Positions 16,121 through 18,404 of a stretch of DNA of 18,404 bases are shown here, piece after piece. Under the pieces are notes generated by a model that was not told the DNA's origin, did not search any database, and saw only the letters and a list, made by a program, of their open reading frames with translations. This DNA comes from PWND01 sp964601515. Its GTDB lineage: Bacteria > Bacteroidota > Bacteroidia > Bacteroidales > UBA7960. The stretch is from positions 1-18,404 of the forward strand of contig CAZRNU010000058.1 in assembly GCA_964601515.1 (NCBI GenBank). Direction: 5' to 3'. Each line of letters begins with the position of its first letter. The first letter of the stretch is position 1. The translations under genes were made by a program, and so were the position numbers.

Positions 16121-16165
16121 CAATAATATAGAGAGAAGAGTTTTATAAAATGTTAATATTTTAAC

Positions 16166-16179
16166 CGCAAACCTTTGCG
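16166..16179. promoter_or_regulatory. Inverted repeat between sensor and pfkA (possible operator)
   Basis: CGCAAACCTTTGCG has perfect 6-nt arms around CC. A 2-nt spacer is too tight for a stable RNA hairpin, so a protein-binding dyad is more likely. It lies just upstream of the predicted pfkA -33 element, near position -56 relative to the predicted start, where an activator could sit. Its right half ACCTTTGC recurs at 16216-16223 within the pfkA -7 box. Confidence 0.35.
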
Positions 16180-16190
16180 CTATTTGTCAA

Positions 16191-16222
16191 TTGTTATTGG
16201 AATTAATTTCTTATTACCTTTG
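16191..16222 (+). promoter_or_regulatory. Bacteroidota-type promoter of pfkA
   Basis: TTG (16191-16193), a 21-nt spacer and TACCTTTG (16215-16222), a perfect TAnnTTTG. The transcription start would be near 16229, leaving a leader of about 33 nt before the ATG at 16262. No Shine-Dalgarno sequence is seen, as usual for this phylum. Confidence 0.55.
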
Positions 16223-16261
16223 CATTGAAAACCTGAGTTTTTCCCTAAAAATCATATCAAA

Positions 16262-17362
16262 ATGAACAACAAAAGAGTATTAGTAGCCACAGGTGGTGGA
16301 GATTGTCCCGGATTGAATGCAGTTATCAGAGCTATTGTTCTTCGAGCGGCTAGAGAAAAAAACTGGGAAGTTGTAGGCAGTATAAATGCATTTGACGGTG
16401 TGTTAAAAGAACCAAATGAAATTGTGGTTTTGGATGAAAAGAAAGTAGGCGGAGTTCATATTCGTGGAGGTACAATTATAGGAACAACCAACAAAGGAGG
16501 TCCCTTTGCGTGGCCTATTAAAAATTCTGACGGAACATGGGGAAGTGCTGATCGTTCAGACGAGATGCTTCGCAGATTGCAATACATGGGAGTTGATGCA
16601 GTTATCAATATAGGGGGAGATGGTTCGCAGCTTATTTCAAAGCAGCTTTATGAAAAAGGATTAAATATTATTGGAGTTCCTAAAACGATTGACAATGACC
16701 TTTCTGCTACCGATTTTACCTTCGGATTTCAGACTGCTGTTCAGGAAGCAACTACTGCTGTTGATAAACTTGTAACAACCGCAGCCAGTCATAATAGAGT
16801 CTTAGTGCTAGAGGTTATGGGAAGATACGCCGGTTGGATTGCACTCCATTCTGCCGTTGCAGGTGGTGCTCATGTATGTTTGATCCCGGAAATACCATAT
16901 GATATAAATAAAGTAGTTGATAGAATTTATTCCAGATTTGAAAAAGGGAAAGGATTTGGTATTGTTGTAATTGCTGAGGGTGCAAAACCTATAAATGGCG
17001 AGATGTCATTTGAGCAAAGTAACGAAACCGGATATGCGAATGTTAGATTGGGAGGTGTAGCTAATAAATTAATCCATGAACTTAAAAATGCCGGTCTTGA
17101 CACAGATATGCGCGAAACAGTACTTGGTCACTTGCAAAGGGGAGGTACTCCAATTGCATACGATAGAGTACTTGCAACACAATTTGGTGTAAAAGCTTTT
17201 GAGATGGTTTTGAATAAAGAATTTGGGAAAATGGTTGCTTACAGACACCCAAATATTGTTTCAGTATCTTTTGACGAAGCGATTAGTCATTATAATTTTG
17301 TAAATCCCGATTCTGATTTGGTTAAAACCGCCAGGGGAGTAGGAATTTGCATGGGCGACTAA
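16262..17362 (+). CDS. pfkA: 6-phosphofructokinase, probably ATP-dependent, group III type
   Basis: A 366-residue phosphofructokinase, the committed step of glycolysis (fructose-6-phosphate to fructose-1,6-bisphosphate). The phosphate-donor loop GGGDCPGLN (11-19), GGDGS (118-122), TIDND (142-146, Asp144 catalytic) and MGR (186-188) are intact. The residue equivalent to E. coli Gly104 is Gly121, which favours ATP, since PPi enzymes have Asp there. The residue equivalent to E. coli Gly124 is Lys141 (PKTIDND), typical of PPi and group III enzymes. The Gly/Lys pair fits the ATP-using part of the mixed-substrate group. The insert PFAWPIKNSDGTWGS (81-95) makes it longer than the 320-residue E. coli enzyme. 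It is divergent from the sensor gene, has its own promoter, and its stop codon overlaps the convergent lipoprotein gene by 4 bp. Confidence 0.95.
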   Translation: MNNKRVLVATGGGDCPGLNAVIRAIVLRAAREKNWEVVGSINAFDGVLKEPNEIVVLDEKKVGGVHIRGGTIIGTTNKGGPFAWPIKNSDGTWGSADRSDEMLRRLQYMGVDAVINIGGDGSQLISKQLYEKGLNIIGVPKTIDNDLSATDFTFGFQTAVQEATTAVDKLVTTAASHNRVLVLEVMGRYAGWIALHSAVAGGAHVCLIPEIPYDINKVVDRIYSRFEKGKGFGIVVIAEGAKPINGEMSFEQSNETGYANVRLGGVANKLIHELKNAGLDTDMRETVLGHLQRGGTPIAYDRVLATQFGVKAFEMVLNKEFGKMVAYRHPNIVSVSFDEAISHYNFVNPDSDLVKTARGVGICMGD

Positions 17363-18210
17363 TTTGTCACTTTTGCTTCGTCAACTTGCACTACTTCCAT
17401 TGTTTCTTCATTATAAATGTAAGCAACTACTTTGCAGTTTGACGCTTGCCAGGTTTGATTAAGCGTGATACTGTAATTATAAGAGAATGAATCTTCGGTG
17501 TTTACGCCGGTTTCAGTAATTTTTTCGCCCCAAGTGCTATTTATTGCTGCTCTGAGAACGTGATTATGCTCGTAATCGTCAATTATTCCCGATGGGTATG
17601 CCGGATCATTTGTTTTCTGAGCTGAAATGATTCCATTCTCAACTATGAAAGCTGCAATAAAATATGTGCCATCCAAATCTGAAAGCATATCAGCTGTTAG
17701 GCTAACGTCCAATTTACGAGATGCTGAATTATAAGTTGTTTCGATTTTTATCTTGATAGTCGGCTCATTATTTATAAGTTGGTTTAGTGCGCTTCCCCAT
17801 GCAGCCGGAGATAAAACAGTACTTCCTTCATATGATGTTCTGCTAATCATTCCTGTAGGATATTGATTTACTCCAAAGTGGCTTGCAATCTCATTACCGA
17901 AAGTAGTACGATAATCATTGGCAAATTGACCAGGAACAGGTCGTGCAAAAACCCCGTTATGAATGCTTATCTCAACAATCCTGTCTCCAAATATTGCTTT
18001 TAATTGTTGAGCAGCTTGTTTGCCTTCCGGGCAATTTGGACATAAATGACCTGTAAATTCTTCAAGTAGAAATTTTTGAACAACTTTTCCGTCATCGCCA
18101 TTATCTGTGGAATAGTTTGTAATATATGGAGGTTCAATAATGTCGCAAGAATTAATAATAAGAGCACTAAACAATAAAATTAGTATTGCGGATATTCTGA
18201 ATAATTTCAT
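17359..18210 (-). CDS. Omp28-related lipoprotein with thioredoxin-like CxxC
   Basis: A 283-residue lipoprotein resembling the Omp28 family of Bacteroidota. The signal has a short basic start, hydrophobic residues 6-19, and a lipobox IINSC with Cys22 lipidated. The first domain looks thioredoxin-like: a strand KFLLEEFTG leads to Cys57-Pro-Asn-Cys60 and a helix, and about 60 residues later NQYPTG supplies the cis-proline segment. The second half is a beta-rich domain (about 150-283). The redox pair is visible, but activity as a disulfide reductase or isomerase is inference; Omp28 itself is known mainly as an outer-membrane antigen of Porphyromonas gingivalis. Its stop codon (17359-17361) overlaps that of pfkA in a convergent 4-bp overlap, so no terminator separates them. 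Confidence 0.85.
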   Translation of the reverse strand: MKLFRISAILILLFSALIINSCDIIEPPYITNYSTDNGDDGKVVQKFLLEEFTGHLCPNCPEGKQAAQQLKAIFGDRIVEISIHNGVFARPVPGQFANDYRTTFGNEIASHFGVNQYPTGMISRTSYEGSTVLSPAAWGSALNQLINNEPTIKIKIETTYNSASRKLDVSLTADMLSDLDGTYFIAAFIVENGIISAQKTNDPAYPSGIIDDYEHNHVLRAAINSTWGEKITETGVNTEDSFSYNYSITLNQTWQASNCKVVAYIYNEETMEVVQVDEAKVTN

Positions 18211-18230
18211 AATCGTTGTTTTTTAGATTG

Positions 18231-18238
18231 CAAAAGTA
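18231..18238 (-). promoter_or_regulatory. Probable -7 box of the Omp28-like gene
   Basis: The minus strand reads TACTTTTG, a perfect TAnnTTTG, followed by CA as in many promoters of this phylum. The predicted transcription start is about 15 nt before the ATG at 18210. No well-spaced -33 TTG was found. Confidence 0.42.
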
Positions 18239-18263
18239 CGGAAAAACAATACAAGGAATTTAT

Positions 18264-18310
18264 AAAAAAAGAAAATCAGGACTCTTTTATTTCGGTTGAG
18301 TCCTGATTTT
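18264..18310 (-). terminator. Intrinsic terminator of the right-edge gene
   Basis: A 13-bp perfect stem (AAAATCAGGACTC at 18272-18284, GAGTCCTGATTTT at 18298-18310) with a 13-nt loop. On the minus strand it is followed by a run of Ts (plus-strand A-run 18264-18270). It lies 22 bp past the stop of the partial gene and insulates the Omp28-like gene. Confidence 0.82.
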
Positions 18311-18332
18311 CAGTGTTTTTAGCGTTGCTGTT

Positions 18333-18404
18333 TTAGTGTTTTTGTATTTTTAATGTAACTGTATGCTCATTAAAGAATACTTTAATCAGATAAATACCAT
18401 TTTC
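18333..18404 (-). CDS. C-terminal end of a probable T9SS-secreted protein (partial)
   Basis: The minus strand is open from the window edge to a TAA at 18333-18335, giving the last 23 residues of a protein cut off by the window. The end begins ENGIYLIKVFF and closes with TVTLKIQKH. The pattern G-I-Y-hydrophobic-K-V followed by a short turn and K-I-hydrophobic-K at the very end is that of the type IX secretion C-terminal sorting domain (type A), which takes cargo across the outer membrane in Bacteroidota. The cargo domain lies outside the window. A strong terminator directly downstream supports this being a real gene end. Confidence 0.65.
   Translation of the reverse strand, partial: ENGIYLIKVFFNEHTVTLKIQKH

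Noticed and set aside
1..18404. Mobile element, prophage or horizontally acquired island
   Set aside because: No transposase, integrase, terminal repeats or abrupt change in base composition was seen; gene content is core-like throughout.

Overview
The window looks like a chromosomal segment from an uncultured or environmental member of the Bacteroidota (Bacteroidales/Cytophagia-like). The support is low GC, almost no Shine-Dalgarno sequences, several copies of the Bacteroidota -7 promoter box TAnnTTTG, a DUF4270 lipoprotein, an Omp28-type lipoprotein, a two-component-regulator-type propeller protein, and the tail of a protein that looks like a type IX secretion sorting domain. No tRNA, rRNA, insertion sequence, prophage or CRISPR locus is visible. 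Most of the window is core-genome material; the unusual content is in paralogues, pseudo-enzymes, hairpins and short repeats.

Layout. 1-170: two heptamer repeat tracts and a terminator. 171-3388 (minus): an EF-G paralogue lacking the catalytic histidine, and a PfkB-family kinase with its own promoter. 3453-6655 (minus): glmS preceded by a DUF4270 lipoprotein 14 bp upstream, probably one operon; a terminator-like hairpin lies inside the first codons of the DUF4270 gene. 6738-7559 (minus): a half-length starch/glycogen synthase-like protein, divergent from 7737-10001 (plus): panC, panD and a flippase-like membrane protein. 10078-11739 (plus): a C-terminal processing protease, converging on an HD-domain protein (11755-12300, minus). 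12301-12518: gene-free, with four short palindromes arranged as two copies of a 67-bp unit. 12519-16094 (minus): a giant sensor with two seven-bladed propellers, a Y_Y_Y domain, one membrane helix and a cytoplasmic SpoIIE/PP2C phosphatase. 16262-17362 (plus): 6-phosphofructokinase, divergent from the sensor and overlapping tail-to-tail with a CxxC Omp28-like lipoprotein (17359-18210, minus). The right edge holds the last 23 codons of a probable secreted protein and its terminator.

How the genes fit together. GlmS makes glucosamine-6-phosphate for peptidoglycan and LPS, and PanC/PanD make pantothenate for CoA. PfkA and the PfkB kinase act in sugar metabolism. DUF4270, the propeller sensor, the S41 protease, Omp28 and the T9SS-type tail belong to the envelope. 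The glmS-DUF4270-GT5-like block next to panC-panD-flippase is, from memory, a recurrent Bacteroidota neighbourhood, which hints that the two unknown proteins (DUF4270 and the truncated synthase) have a housekeeping envelope role. I did not find a clear new multi-gene defence or mobile system. The best leads are the GTPase-defective EF-G, the hairpin inside the DUF4270-glmS start, the paired palindrome repeats at 12318-12489, and the propeller-to-phosphatase sensor beside pfkA.
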